The notes beneath the pieces were generated by a model. The model did not search any database and was not told where the DNA came from. It worked only from the letters and a program-made list of their open reading frames with translations. The translations under genes were made by a program, and so were the position numbers. Positions 1 to 11,291 of a stretch of DNA of 64,000 bases are shown here, one piece after another. Position 1 is the first letter of the stretch. Every line of letters begins with the position of its first letter. The DNA is from Ophiodon elongatus (Eukaryota; Chordata; Actinopteri; Perciformes; Hexagrammidae), in contig JACSYO010001363.1 of the NCBI GenBank assembly GCA_016806645.1, positions 1 to 64,000 of the forward strand, given 5' to 3'.

Positions 1-45
1 ATATATGTGTGTATGTGTGTGTGTGTGTATATATATATTTATTTA
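1..45. repeat. TG/TA microsatellite at the window edge
   Basis: Alternating TG and TA dinucleotides pass into a short TTTA-rich stretch. It lies in what should be an RCE1 intron, because coding sequence starts at 332. It is a simple repeat with no coding content. Confidence 0.85.
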
Positions 46-331
46 TTTATTTTAAATTACTTTAGGTAGTTTGTGAATATGAAAATGAGCTCCACCGTTG
101 ACAGCTCCAGCATTAAAGCGTTGAACACATGATGCATCAGTAATTAGAAGAAGGATTAGCTATGAATCATAATCAGGTGCCGCCCCTTTAAAGACGCTGT
201 CAGGCCTTTGGTGTGGTTTCTTGTCTAAAAGTAACATTCCTGCTTTGGAATTTAGTTTTGAATCCACGTAGCCCTCATGAGGACGCGGCTCTGAAAGCAG
301 CTGACTTCCACGACATTCTTCTCTCCTCCAG
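46..331 (+). other. RCE1 intron, 3' part
   Basis: No conserved coding sequence is seen here. The segment ends in a pyrimidine-rich tract (ttcttctctcctccag) with the acceptor AG at 330-331. It is read as the 3' part of the intron before the first RCE1 exon in the window. Confidence 0.7.
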
Positions 332-403
332 CTCACTTCCACCACGTGATCGAGCTGCTGAGGTTCAGACAGGGCACGCTGTCTGGGATCTTCCTCTCCG
401 CAG
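332..403 (+). CDS. rce1: RCE1 exon with the HFHH catalytic motif
   Basis: The acceptor AG is at 330-331 after a pyrimidine tract. The donor is GTGAGC from 404. The exon starts with two bases that finish a codon and ends one base into the next. It encodes HFHHVIELLRFRQGTLSGIF and then LSA, matching the segment of RCE1 that contributes a metal- or water-binding histidine in the CPBP fold. Confidence 0.95.
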
Positions 404-2002
404 GTGAGCACCGCCACGCTTTAGCCACGTGTCCTAGTTTGTTTCCACTGTGACCGGATCCCACTGTGTCACACCGTCGTACGAGGAGGGAGGTGATGCT
501 GACCCTATTGGTCTGCTCCTTACAGTGTTCCAGTTCTCCTACACAGCGGTGTTCGGGGCCTACACGGCCTTCCTCTTCATCAGAACAGGTAAGGAGCTTT
601 CATCTATGCCACACCTTTCTTTTTGTTGTCCTGCTAATAACGTTTGGGTGGCGATTCTTAAATTTGATTATTATCACACCAAAAAAAATACCCCAATCAA
701 ATTACAACCTAAATAATTAGTTCTTACTTGGGAAGAAAATATTCTGCTACAGCATTGGGATCATTTTGGGAAGTTAAATATTCTCTGCGTATGTGTCTCA
801 GGAACCGTTCATCTGCTTCACACTTGGTGGGCGTCTCGCTGCAGACAGGCAACACGTTGGTTATAGATAAACTTTGAACAGTCACGAGAACGTGGGGGCG
901 GGGCTTCAGGGCTCTGTTGGTTACAGTTAGTCTGTATGAAGCTAAACTACCTAATTGGGCTGCACCTAACGATTATTATTTTTTATTGATTGATCTAACG
1001 ATTTAGTTTTTTAACTCCTGATTTAATATAACATCAAATTGACCCAACTTGTCTGATTTTAATATTTCAACATTTTATTAATTTTCCTTCTCTTAAAAAC
1101 AAAGAAGTGTAACAAAATTATAAACCCTACTAACCTACTAAACCCCTAAAAAAAAATACTGGACTGTAAAATTCTAGAGGATTGTTGACTCATAGATTGA
1201 GTTAATCACAGATGTCAGAGCAACGCTTTCCCTGAACTGGACTGTTAGTGTTTTTAATGAAGTACTTGACTCAACTTCAAAAGGTTATGACATGGATTGA
1301 CTTCATCACTGGAGTAATATCCGTTAAGATAACATGTATTATTGCATCAGTGTGGGGCGAGGGGAGTAATAGAGATGACACACAGACGGTACCAGGCTGC
1401 TACGTTAGTGAAGGCTCATTCATGGACCACAGAATAAACAGAAATTATAACAACGGTAGATGACGCATGGTGCAACGTCGTTACCATGACAGCAGCGGTT
1501 CAAAAATGACTTTTAGGCGATGAAGAAACATCTAGAAAATCTATTTTAAGTGACTATCAACAGAAACACCTTTTCCATGTTATGCAAATTGCCGTATTTA
1601 AAAAATAAATAAAAAAATTACGACAAAAATCGCCCCAGTCCTCCCTACTCACTTTGGTCCAGAGCCCCAAAAAGTCCCCTTCTGAACGTTGTGTACCAAA
1701 TGTTTCCATGCCCCCCCCCCCCTGTATACTGGTGTGTCTCCAGCGATGGCGTCTCCTCTTCCTGTGTTGCAGGTCACCTGGTGGGCCCGGTGCTCTGCCA
1801 CTCCTTCTGTAACTACATGGGTTTCCCAGCGGTCAGCACGGCGATGGAGCACCCCCACCGCTTCGCCGTCCTCTCCTTCTACCTGATGGGGGTCCTCCTC
1901 TTCCTGTTCTTCCTCTTCCCCTTCACCGACCCCTCATACTATGGCCTCCCCACACCGGTGTGCACCCTGACCCCCTCCCCCAGCTCCCTCTGCCTCTCCT
2001 GA
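332..2002 (+). CDS. rce1: RCE1, CAAX prenyl protease 2 (3' part of the gene, three exons)
   Basis: RCE1 is an intramembrane protease of the CPBP (Abi) family in the ER. It removes the last three residues (-AAX) from prenylated CAAX proteins such as Ras and Rho GTPases, after prenylation and before ICMT methylation. Joining 332-403, 526-588 and 1773-2002 gives one open frame of about 121 residues ending in TGA at 2000-2002, the C-terminal third of a family member (human RCE1 is about 330 residues). Recognisable blocks are AHFHHVIELLRFRQ, FSYTAVFGAYTAFLFIRTG and GPVLCHSFCNYMGFPAV. These carry the family's second motif (His in the HFHH block) and third motif (HxxxN in HSFCN). The glutamate motif lies in exons upstream of the window. 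Introns are 122 bp and 1184 bp with GT-AG ends and phase-consistent joins. The gene looks functional; no frameshift or stop is seen. Confidence 0.95.
526..588 (+). CDS. rce1: RCE1 exon encoding a membrane segment
   Basis: The acceptor AG is at 524-525 after gtctgctccttac. The donor is GTAAGG from 589. The 63-base exon encodes FQFSYTAVFGAYTAFLFIRT, an aromatic-rich membrane segment almost invariant in vertebrate RCE1. Phase matches the exons on both sides. Confidence 0.96.
589..1772 (+). other. RCE1 last intron
   Basis: This 1184-bp intron starts GTAAGG and ends in a pyrimidine-rich tract with AG at 1771-1772. It is AT-rich and contains one short interspersed repeat (about 955-1095) and a C homopolymer near 1711-1721. 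No coding sequence is seen. Confidence 0.85.
955..1095 (+). repeat. Short teleost interspersed repeat in the RCE1 intron
   Basis: It begins gggctgcacctaacgatta and continues with repeated forms of gattgat and cgattta. This resembles a very common fish repeat starting 'gggctgcaactaacgatta'. The copy is degraded. Assignment is from memory of the family, not from a search. Confidence 0.5.
1773..2002 (+). CDS. rce1: RCE1 terminal exon with the HxxxN motif and stop
   Basis: The acceptor AG is at 1771-1772 and the stop TGA at 2000-2002. The exon encodes GHLVGPVLCHSFCNYMGFP, then a hydrophobic segment (FYLMGVLLFLFFLFPF) followed by TDPSYYG, the typical end of vertebrate RCE1. HSFCN is the third CPBP motif. 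The last residues (SPSSLCLS) are poorly conserved, as expected. Confidence 0.96.
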
Positions 2003-5000
2003 CCCCCCCAGCCCCCGCCCCCCACCCTCCCACGTCTTTGCTATTGTCTTGTCATGTTTTTGTTTTTTTTCTTTCTTTATGCCAAGTTAAGAGTTCAGGT
2101 GAAGTCCAGTTTGGGCCGACAGCGCTAACAGCCATTTGGACTAAGTTGCCATGTTCTCCGGTCTATGGCCCCTCCACATGAGGATAATCAGCTGGAGCTC
2201 TTTTCCAGAGTGACTCAGTTTGAGTAGGTGGGGGTTCACGTTGCTGGGGATGAACCCGAGGACGGCCTCTGTAACGCTGAAGGACAATTCCTCCTCAGGT
2301 CCTCTCACGCCGACAGATCTCGTCCATCTGTGACGAAGCCTCATAACGTACCTTTTTGGTAACTCATTTTCCACTCGCTCTAACTCCACTTTTTAAAGGA
2401 TAATTCTAGTTTATTTCAGGTCTTATTTTTGTCATTTCGGCAGTCGCGTCCATCAGTTATTATACAATAAGCACGTTATTGCGGAGATCTGGGAACAAAG
2501 TGGCGTCACAAAGAAGTCCATTCGGACAGTCGGTCCACTTCCTGGTTCAACTTTGATCTCCTGTATTTGTAGCAGCTGTACGCAGACATCAGGGCTGCAA
2601 CAGCTGATTGGTTTTTTGATTAATCCAATCCATGGCGACGTCTTAAAGAAGGCCATTTCAGGTCGCTGCCCATCACACTGCGACAGGACGCATCGTATCT
2701 CAGCACGGTCGATGCTGGTGAGAGATGTTAAACATTGCCAATGCATCAGTTTTTAAACGGTGACATTGGCCTAAAAAATCCAGTGTTGGGTGGGCTCTCT
2801 TTCAGTTTGACCTCCAAAGTGGTTTAGGTCATCCGGACAAACAACACTGTGTGACCATGTCCACCCCCTTATCCAATGGAAACGATGGCCAAAACTCTAA
2901 AAATCTGACCTGAGCTGTAGAGTTCTTCTACAGGTCTCGATGAAGTATGGGGTTTTGGGTCAGGTTGGGCTCATTTTGTTGCGTGAGACTTGGGTTCAGG
3001 TTTTTGATGGTAAGTTGGGCAGTACCAGTTGGGTTCAGCTGAATCTAAAAGAAGCGGATCAAGGCCTGGTTCTAATAGACCTGAATTATCCTTCCAGCGT
3101 CTCTGGAGTGACGCGTGGAAGTCGTTGAAGTGGGTTGTTGGAGAAATCCGTTTTTTCTTGTGGCTGCACTGCATTGTGGTCCACGGAGGCTCACAAGTCC
3201 CCCTAGCAGTAGCAGGGCACGTTGGTGGGATGTTGAAATAGGAAATGTACTTCAGGAACACGTCTACGTCGCCTACGTGTTCTGACGTTATGGGCTTTGT
3301 TTTTAACGGCGACGGTTCTCCTGGGGTTCTTTGCTTGAAGTCGGACACCACGACTCTGCTGTTGTGGAGAAACGTTCTGCTGGACGCGGTCAGTGTTTTA
3401 TACCATGTATTAATAGTTATTTATATACTGTCTATGTTTCAGGGCTGGTGGTTGGGTTTTTGTTGGTGAATCTGGGTGTTGGGATGGTTTAAAGGGGTTC
3501 GTTGTTCATTATTGCTGAAACATACTATGTGTTAGTGTTTGTTTGGAAGGATGTAAAAGCTGTCAGTCAAACAATAACTGATTCCAGACTGCTTGGAAAG
3601 GACGAAGTGTCCGCTTGGGTCTGCTGGTGTCCATGAAGGACAGCAGGGACCCCTGTGCAGACGTCCGTAGTTCGTTTGGTGTCTGTGTTGTATAATATAA
3701 TCCCAAGCATCAGGATTTTTATGCAACATATTTTCTGACACTACTACTTCCATATTTGAGTTTGTGTAGCCTGAAACATCTGCGTTTATGTTCTTACAGA
3801 GTATGTTTTGGTCTTGGAGATTGTTATTAGTTGTCAAATATTTTCGAAGATCTTTTACTTTGAGGTCTTAGAATTGGTCCAGTATTGAAGGAGAAGGCTG
3901 CAGCCGCTAAACGAGCTGTAATGTAATCCTCACTGTCGATGTACGTCCACCAAAAGGTCTCGTTTTTTATCAGATTGTTATTCTAACATTATGGAAAGGA
4001 CCCGACAGAGAAATTGAAAGTTATTCTTCACCTTTCACCTGATCCGGTCTGCTGGTTAAACCAGGACTCGCTCGTAGAAGTCTCATTCTGAAATTTCGTG
4101 AGAGATGACTTGTTGCCGGAAGACAACGGCGGAAACGTGAGTGAGAGTAGGAGAAGGGAGAGCCGTCACGCTTTGTGTAATCAAAATGTTTTTTTAATGT
4201 CACAGCTGAATATTTAGCTGGCGAGATATCCGAAGAAGACTTCTTCGAGCGAGTCTTGGTCAGACAATCACAAACAGACTGGGCTGAGTGAGAGCGAAGC
4301 AAAAAGGTTATTTTCATACGCGTATCATAGCAATCTGTCAACAGTTAGTCAGGGGCAAACACAAGCAGCTTCAGTGGCTGTACGTTGAGGGTGGAGAGTT
4401 GATTACGTGACAGAGTTCTCACTCAATACTGGACCAATTACAGAAACTGTTGTCTCCATTAGTTGCTTCTGGTCCAGGCTGAAGAATACCGAAGTTTCCC
4501 CTTTAACTGGTTAACTTCAAGTCTGCTTCACCAGAACTCAGCAATAGCTCGTCATTAAATGTCGTCATAACCTGCGAGGAATAATCGGCAAAACCAAGCC
4601 AAAAAACGAGACTCGAGACAGAAGAAGTTTTGTTCAGGACCAACATTTCAGTATCAATCCGTTATTGTGTGCACCAGACGTCGAGACCACTGCGCGGTCT
4701 TGTAATATTCTCGTCCTCTATGGGGGACATCAAGGTCGCATCACTGGCTTTTTCTTTTCCTTTTTCTTTTTTCTATAAGAATGTTATTTGATTAAACTGT
4801 CAAACTAGAAGATAATTCCTTCTCTGCCTCGCTGAGCTCTCGCTCCACGAGTGTGAGGTGTGTACGTAGCTCACAGGCGGTGCTGTGTGTGGTGCTTCTG
4901 AGAGCGAGAGGTCTGATACTGTGAAGAAGACGTGGGCTGCTTGGGTCTTCAGCAATAAATCCTCTATATTGGATCCATTTCATGTGACTGAGAGAGTGAA

Positions 5001-5630
5001 GCGGTAGCTTCTCCGGAGGACACACGGCTGCATACCTATGTTAATTATTCTTGGCAGGTCATTTCCTTTACGTTTACAAACCCTCGCAGGCAGAGAACTG
5101 TTGTGATGTGAATTGAACCTCCCTGTAGCTGCCAGCAGAGGGCGCCACAGCACTTTGTCAGAGTGCCGTGGCCTCGCTGGGGGAACTCTGCATTCTGTTT
5201 ATGGGCCAGACTGACATCAGTCATCCGTCAGCGGGAGAAGCAATTGGCTCTAACTGATTTCCACTACAGCTTCTACACAGTTATGTAGAGGAGATTGATG
5301 CGGGGAGGAGGACCCCTGTGCTGAGCCTCTCTCTGCTCCATCCCGTTACCAGACCTTTGTTCTGCCTCCCACGTTGTGCGTTTCACTGCTCGACTGTAGT
5401 CCTTTTCTCAACTTCACAAGTAAGCTGTGCAACAATAGACCAGAACACCTTTGCCCCAGGATTACATCACCGGGTCTTTATGTTAAATTGGACTGTATAG
5501 AAACGATGACACACATCAAATCCATTGAGATCACCCCTCTATAAAGCCGCTATGTGTAGATTATGCGATGCATCGTAGCATATTCATCGGCTTCAGACTT
5601 TGTCCTCTGGTTTCCTGGTGAACTGTCAGC
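2003..5630 (+). other. RCE1 3' flank, probable 3' UTR in part
   Basis: No second gene is recognised. The sequence right after the stop is C-rich, then mixed and non-repetitive. Possible weak poly(A) hexamers occur at about 4554 (ATTAAA) and 4953 (AATAAA). Open frames here are short and show no family resemblance. How much is transcribed as RCE1 3' UTR cannot be decided from sequence alone. Confidence 0.5.
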
Positions 5631-6109
5631 GGCTACGTTTGCATGCACACTAATGTTCCACTATTATTCCAGATATGATGCCTTCATTGATGCGGCATTT
5701 TCAGAATAAGGCTTTATTCTGAATGTATCAGTTTCTGATTTAAGACGAGGGATATGCCAATATTTAATAATATCTTTTGGACGCGTTGCATACACTAAAT
5801 TTGTGTTTTATCGCGGTTTGCTTCACACGGCCTGTTTACGGCTCCGTGTGACGTAAACAAGGCCAAAGGAGAAGAAGCCCACACTTCTGTTCGACTTTTA
5901 AACTGAAGTATTAATCAATGACATACGTCACGGTGCATTGTACGGAAATCTGAGTTTACACGGCTGCATGCAAACTGAAATATTAGTGGAATATTAATTT
6001 CCCCGGGTAAGCAGGCAGTCCTTATTGTTGAGCCCTGTATTGCAGGAATATCGTCTTATTCAGAATAAGGGCAAAAAAAACAGAATATTTAGTGCATGTT
6101 ATCGTAGTC
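5631..6109. mobile_element. Non-autonomous DNA element with imperfect terminal inverted repeats
   Basis: The left end (ggctacgtttgcatgcac at 5631) and the inverted right end (gactacgataacatgcac, reading back from 6109) resemble each other. The pairing continues into ACTAATGTTCC versus TAAATATTCTG. Internally, ttcagaataag and cttattctgaa form a palindrome and recur near 6057. No transposase is present and I could not fix a target-site duplication. Superfamily is not assigned. Confidence 0.5.
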
Positions 6110-6390
6110 ATGAAACTACCCGTCTGCTGTGTCTCGGCGTCATGGGAACGGGCGTCCCCGGAGTCTCTGTGTGTGGGCATGTGCATCACTGTTGGCACGC
6201 CGTGTCTTTTTCGATGCCACCACTGGTGGGTGCCATTTGATAGCAAACACATAGCGGCTTTAATGAAGAAAAATGAAAAACACGCCAATTAAATAATCCC
6301 CATAGATCAAGCTATCATTTCCATTAAGAGACCCCGTGCATGCATGAGACCCCATATGTCTGTTTTGTAAAGTGAAACGATACATGTTCC

Positions 6391-6392
<2 letters not shown>
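6110..6392. other. Intergenic, nothing recognised
   Basis: This is unique-looking sequence without a supported gene or repeat, lying between the element above and a TA microsatellite. Confidence 0.5.

Positions 6393-6450
<58 letters not shown>
6393..6450. repeat. (TA)n microsatellite
   Basis: An almost uninterrupted run of TA dinucleotides with one phase slip near 6430. It is likely length-polymorphic. Confidence 0.95.
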
Positions 6451-7122
6451 TTTTCTGTAAGCGGTGCACAGGTTGAAGTTCTCCCTTTTTTTCTTTCTAA
6501 CTGTGTGCTCGCGCATCACTCCAACACACTCGGCCCAGAAAGGCTCCAGATATTATTTGCCAACATCCTGAACACTTTTCAGTTTCCTGTCAGCGGCTTA
6601 ACCTCAGACACAATCGGGGTTATGGAAACACTCGTTCTGCTTTTACTGCTGTAAAAAGAGACCAAAAGAGAAAGAAAAGAAGCACTTGCCATCTCCCCCC
6701 CCCCCTCTCTGAACCCTGTCCTCAGCCAGCAACAACACATCAGTATCTGCTGCTAAAGATGGAAAAGCTCTTTTTAATATTCAGACGGCGGCAGCGAGAG
6801 ACACTGCAGAGTCTATTTTTGCTAAGCTTAGCAGCTCCGTTATTTTAATACACAGCACCCAGAGGAGGAATATCTCAGACCCTGTGAGAAGCAGTGAGGG
6901 AGCTGGAGGAACCGAACTCCACAGATGTTTATATTGAGCACTATCTTTTGTAATCAGATCTATTTTGGTGACGGGAACAGAGTGTACAGATATGTGCATG
7001 TATTTTATGCTCACCGTGTCACACTTGTTGTACAACTCAAGTTGGAGACGACTGAACCGTGTTTTGGTATGACAATCTTTTACAGAAACTTTGGAGTCAC
7101 TCTGCGAAAATATCTATTTGTA
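6451..7122 (+). other. Intergenic or distal 3' UTR, no gene recognised
   Basis: No coding sequence is supported. The last 200 bases are AT-rich and lead into a well-formed poly(A) signal, so this could be the end of a long + strand 3' UTR. The nearest + strand gene is RCE1. Confidence 0.4.
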
Positions 7123-7128
7123 AATAAA
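7123..7128 (+). promoter_or_regulatory. Candidate poly(A) signal AATAAA
   Basis: AATAAA lies in tgtaaataaataatgtcc. It is followed within 10-40 bases by a long T tract and then by tgtgcgtctgtgtcgtt, a T- then GT-rich downstream element as expected for a cleavage site. If used by RCE1 it would imply a 3' UTR of about 5.1 kb. That link is inference only. Confidence 0.35.
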
Positions 7129-7338
7129 TAATGTCCTTTTTTCTTTTTTTTTTACATCGCTGTGCGTCTGTGTCGTTATTGATGCCTCGTCACATTCATG
7201 TCCGCTGGTGCAGATGTCTCAGGATGTATGATCTCTGTCTCTTGATTTGACAACGATTAATCTCTCCTCTATTCATTATTTTGTAATTAGTTTTAAGTAC
7301 ATACATATAAATACAGCAGCCGAATATCTCTCTGCGAC

Positions 7339-8037
7339 CAGTAGCGGGCCGTACAATTCCCCCCTAGGCCTTCAGTGATGTCCTACACAGTCCTCCCTGA
7401 ATGAATCCACCTCTTAATACCATCATTATGACGCCATGGCTCTAGAAACTATACATTTAGACAGAAACGCATTATAACTAGGCGTTGCATCACCTTAACA
7501 TAGCGTAGTCCGTCTTGAAAATGGCGTTGTTTGTATTTCTGCGACCAAATCTATCTCTTCTCCATCAGCCATTGTGGGTTAAAACAATAACACAAAAACA
7601 CCACTTCTATATCTACACGAATTAACACTAGCTCCGCCTCTCACCAGTGCGCATCCAATCAAAAGATGTGCCCGTGCTGACGTCATTGTACGCCTGCATG
7701 CTGGCCCCGGTGTCGCCAACTCGAAATCTGATTGGTTAACACCACAGTTTAGATTCCGTTAACTTTAAGTTACAGACGCCAGCACTGTTGATTCTGAAGG
7801 CCTAAGGGCAGATTTCTTGTTCCCTAGCAACACATGACGGCTGAAATCTGATTGGATAAAAGCTGTAACGTAAAGGTCAGCCCTCCGCTCTCGACCGGAG
7901 GCTGGAAGCAGCGCAACCAAGAGAAAAGCTATGAAATGAAGAGAATAGACTATGGGGAATAATTTAATAAATTAAATTTATATTCTGATGTTTAGGCCAG
8001 CAGAGAAGGCCTTGCTGGCCCTGACGGCCCGCTACTG
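7339..8037. mobile_element. Non-autonomous hAT element, 699 bp, with 8-bp target-site duplication
   Basis: The left end reads CAGTAGCGGGCCGT and the right end ACGGCCCGCTACTG, so the terminal inverted repeats are essentially perfect over 14 bases. Further in, TAGGCCTTC and GAAGGCCTTG pair again. The element is flanked by direct repeats TCTGCGAC at 7331-7338 and 8038-8045, the 8-bp duplication typical of hAT. The interior has no transposase frame, so it would need an enzyme supplied from elsewhere. The exact duplication suggests insertion is not very old. Confidence 0.9.
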
Positions 8038-8114
8038 TCTGCGACACATCGTCATTCCCAACTTGTCAAACACTGGTTCCTGGTCAGTGGCCCTACGCTA
8101 CGATGCTGCAGGTT

Positions 8115-8290
8115 CCCCTGTAGGGGGCGCTGTGGACGTAGCAGGGAAGGCGTGTCAGTGTCTGCTTGTCACGCGCATCGTGTCTTCAACCTCCAATGTA
8201 GGTTTATTTAGTTTTTAGTTTTACTTAATGCAATAAAAACCTACTTGGCTAGGTTTAGGAGAAGATCATGTTTTATTAAGTAATACGTTT
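8115..8290 (+). repeat. Dispersed family A, partial copy
   Basis: The block with ggcgtgtcagtgtctgc, ttcaacctccaatgtagg and a nearby TTTAGTTTTTAGTT stretch matches segments at 44760-44945 (same orientation) and 30560-30745 (opposite). It is a degraded copy of a repeat present at least five times in this window. Confidence 0.55.
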
Positions 8291-9394
8291 GTTTGTTACG
8301 TGACTGGCCTCAGCTAAGTATGTATTTTACGTATCAGAAGTAATTCCTGGATGTCTGCAGCATTTCATTCCCATGCTCTAGTTCTCAGTTTGTTGTCTTT
8401 CACTACTTGCTGTCAAATAAAGGCATAATATGCCCCAAAAAACAAAAGAGAAATCTCAAGTTCCCCCTGCAAAAACACGAGCTGTATGAAACGTGAAGAC
8501 GACGTGGAGGAGAGCATGTGGACGAGCCGATGGGGTAAGTGAGAGAAGACTCCCTGACATCTAAGCCTGTGTTGTAGATATAGATTTTCTTTACACTGTG
8601 AATCCATAACATGAATCCATCTTTGCGGTGCAGCCCATCTACCGTACACGCACGCATGCAGGAAGGTGTCTCGGGGTCTGGAGATGGAAGCCCAGCGTCG
8701 AGGCTGAGGGCTTTTCTTTATTATGGACATGAAAGCGCTCGATATGGAGCCTCTGTGGTTCTAGAGTCTGAAGGACTGCTCCCTGCATGTTACATGTTAC
8801 ACCAACAGAGACGCCGTATGGCATGAGGCTGGTCTGGATACAGGTTATCAGGTGGGTGGCGTGTGGATGCGGACTCTCCGCATACTTTCCTGCTTTTTGG
8901 ACTTTTTGCCAATCACATACCTGTAAAATGTATAGTAATAATAGTACACATACTCAGTGAGCTGACCCAGTACTGTGTCAGTTCCACAGCACTTAAAGCA
9001 GCTGTCAAATGTTGCGCTGGCTTTTCTGGCGTATCAGCGGCTCGGTCATGTGGCTTGAATTTCACAGCTCTTGTCAAATCTCAACTTCCAGATGTACAAC
9101 TTGATCTCCCCCCGGTCCCGTTCGCTTTTTAGAGGCTCGCACTCGAGAGAAGGAAACTTGTGATTGACGGTTGACAGGGTGAGAAAGAGGAGCGTCTCGC
9201 TGCGTTCATTTTCGCTGCATTAAAATTGGGATGGATCTCCCGGCGGCGGAGGGAATCAAAGGGAGCAGAGTGTTCCGTCGCTGAGAGACGGAACTCTGCT
9301 TGTGCGACTGAACAACTAGAGAAAATCACCGCATTTATCAACCTGGGTGTTATGCTCATAATTGTAGCCATTCCGACTAATGGGTCACACTGAC
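8291..9394. other. Intergenic, no gene recognised
   Basis: Short open frames here show no family resemblance and no convincing splice sites. A small bulged hairpin lies at 9267-9297 (TTCCGTC pairs with GACGGAA). Otherwise nothing is recognised. Confidence 0.5.
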
Positions 9395-9684
9395 TTTGCT
9401 CTTTTGCGAGTCTGTTTGGCAAAATTGCCTCAACGCCATCAAAAATTGGTTGGCGGATAATTTTCTACAGATGAATTTAGACAAAATGGAGGTTGTTCTA
9501 CCCGCCCCAGCTGGTGTCGTCCCGACGTTGGAAACGATTATCCATGCGTTCCTCCCGTCTTGACGACTGCAGTTCTCTTCATTGCAAGACTTCCCTTCAT
9601 ACAAGTGGTCCAAAATGCTGCAGCCAAGCTTTCGATAAATACATTTTCTTTAACCGATTACCCTGCATGGCTGACATATAGAGA
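9395..9684 (+). mobile_element. L2-clade LINE remnant, part of reverse-transcriptase ORF
   Basis: Broken frames spell CLNAIKNWLADNFLQMNLDK and, after an internal deletion, ETIIHAFLPSRLDDCSSLHC and VQNAAAKLS. These are hallmark stretches of the C-terminal part of fish L2-type ORF2 ('...IKNWMSNNFLQLN...', '...IIHAFISSRLDYCNSLY...', '...LQLVQNAAAKLL...'). Frames change several times, so it is a dead copy. It continues at 9873 after an inserted short element. Confidence 0.8.
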
Positions 9685-9872
9685 CAGACAACCATTCACA
9701 CGCACATCCACTTACCCAAATTAACTTAAGCTGCGTGTCTTTGGACTGTGGGGGGAACCCGAAGAGAACATGCAAACTCTACACAGCGGCCTGGGAATTG
9801 AACCTGGGTTATAGCCCCTCCGGCCGTGAGGCAACGGTGCTGGCCACCTCACCACCGTGCAGCCCTAACGTC
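9685..9872 (-). mobile_element. tRNA-like SINE-type repeat inserted in the L2 remnant
   Basis: Read on the minus strand it starts agggctgcacggtggtgag. It has an A-box-like segment (tggtgaggtggccagcac) and a B-box-like segment (ggttcaattcc), then gtttgcatgttctcttcggg and ccacagtccaaagacacgc. This is a very abundant fish repeat of the form 'gcggcacggtggtgcagtgg...ggttcgaatcc'. It interrupts the L2 remnant, so it is younger than it. No clear target duplication is seen. Confidence 0.7.
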
Positions 9873-10200
9873 TACCTAAAGGTCTAACGTGACTACCATT
9901 TTGATTTCTCCACTCTGGCGTCCCATCAAGTTCAGAAGCCAATTCAAGATTCTGGTGCTCACTGGAGAGTTCTGCGTAGTCAGGCGCCTGCCTGCATCAA
10001 AGAGCTACGACATCAGCAGCAGGTCTCTGATCAGGGTTTGTTGGTTGTTCCTCGCGCCGGCTCAAAGACGAAAGGAAGCTGTGTTTTTGAGGTTGTAGCT
10101 TCCAGACTTTGGAACTCTCTTCCATCGGACTTACGATCTGTGGACACCTTTAAAAAAAAAAAACAGCTGGAGACCCATTAGTTTAGACGTGTTTTTGGTT
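9873..10200 (+). mobile_element. L2-clade LINE remnant, C-terminal part
   Basis: Continues the L2 remnant. Frames give LISPLWRPIKFRSQFKILVL and later a degraded form of the usual '...PRLWNSLPLSLRSVDTLDSFKKQLKTHLF' end (cttccagactttggaac, ctgtggacacctttaaa). Stops and a frameshift are present. The A tract near 10150 replaces the usual KKQLK codons. Confidence 0.75.
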
Positions 10201-11024
10201 TCGAATTTTTAGTGTTGTCTATGTTTTTAGCCGCGCGTATTAGCAAGAGTAGCTAGCTGCAAAGGAATCTACAATAGCGTTTGGGAAACGTGGGCCGTTT
10301 CTCAATGTGCGATCTTGTGTGGACTTGTGTTCTCGTGGACTTGTGTTCTCGTGGACTTGTGAAACGTCATCAGTCGCAGCCCATGTCCTGTTCCAATTCT
10401 AAAGTCCGCATCGAGCCAAGAACGGTCCAAATGCCCGGATGTGACTTGATCCGCCCATTTTACTGGGGATGCATCGGAGGTGACTTGTCCGTACTTGGGA
10501 CAGCCAAATATCCCAGAATGTATTTCGCAACAGGCAACAATGGCGGAGGAGAAAATATTACTGTTGTTGAGTCACGGAATGTCATTTTAGGATTGTTTTA
10601 GGCGAGAAGTTAGTTGTTTAAGCATAAAATCTGTGGTCGGTTTGTCAAGATTCAGCCTACTTAAAAATATGCTCTGACGATTTTGGAGATGTGAGGTCCT
10701 GCTAGCGGGACCGGGAAGCCTCGCCAGCAGCGGGCGGACGGCGGTCACCGCCCAGAACAACCTGATCTCGGCAGGACTTTTTTAAATAATCCGCTGGCTC
10801 TGATGTCTCCGTGGTGGTTAAGCAAGAGATATAATTCCGTTTGGAGCATCTAACGAGCAATATGTGGTCTCAGAGTTTATTATTTGTTCCCAGGTGACAA
10901 TAAATCAGTTTGACTGAAGGCAAGGTTAAGATTTATAACTTAATATTTTAATTTAATAAAAACATTTTTAACTAGAGCGCTGTCTTTTTTCTTTTGACTG
11001 AATTGTGTGCCATTGGTATATGGT

Positions 11025-11165
11025 GTATCCATATATATTTATTTATACACAATATATATATACACAATTATATTTGCACACACAATATATATATTTTGTA
11101 TGAATGTATGTATGTCTATTTATATATATATTTATATATATACACACACATATAGAATATATATA
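11025..11165. repeat. TA-rich complex microsatellite
   Basis: Runs of ATATAT and ACACAC with ATTTAT interruptions inside the element above. It is low-complexity, and the open frame across it is not a gene. Confidence 0.85.
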
Positions 11166-11291
11166 ATAATTAAAATTATTTTAATTTTAAATGAAAAAGA
11201 AAAAAGCAGGGTTTTCATCTTTGGTTTGATTGTAAAAATACTATACAATGAAGAACCGGAGTAAACTCATTAGCAACAACAGCTGATGTGG

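Noticed and set aside
6307..6519. Frames rich in Tyr-Ile repeats
   Set aside because: Produced by the (TA)n microsatellite.
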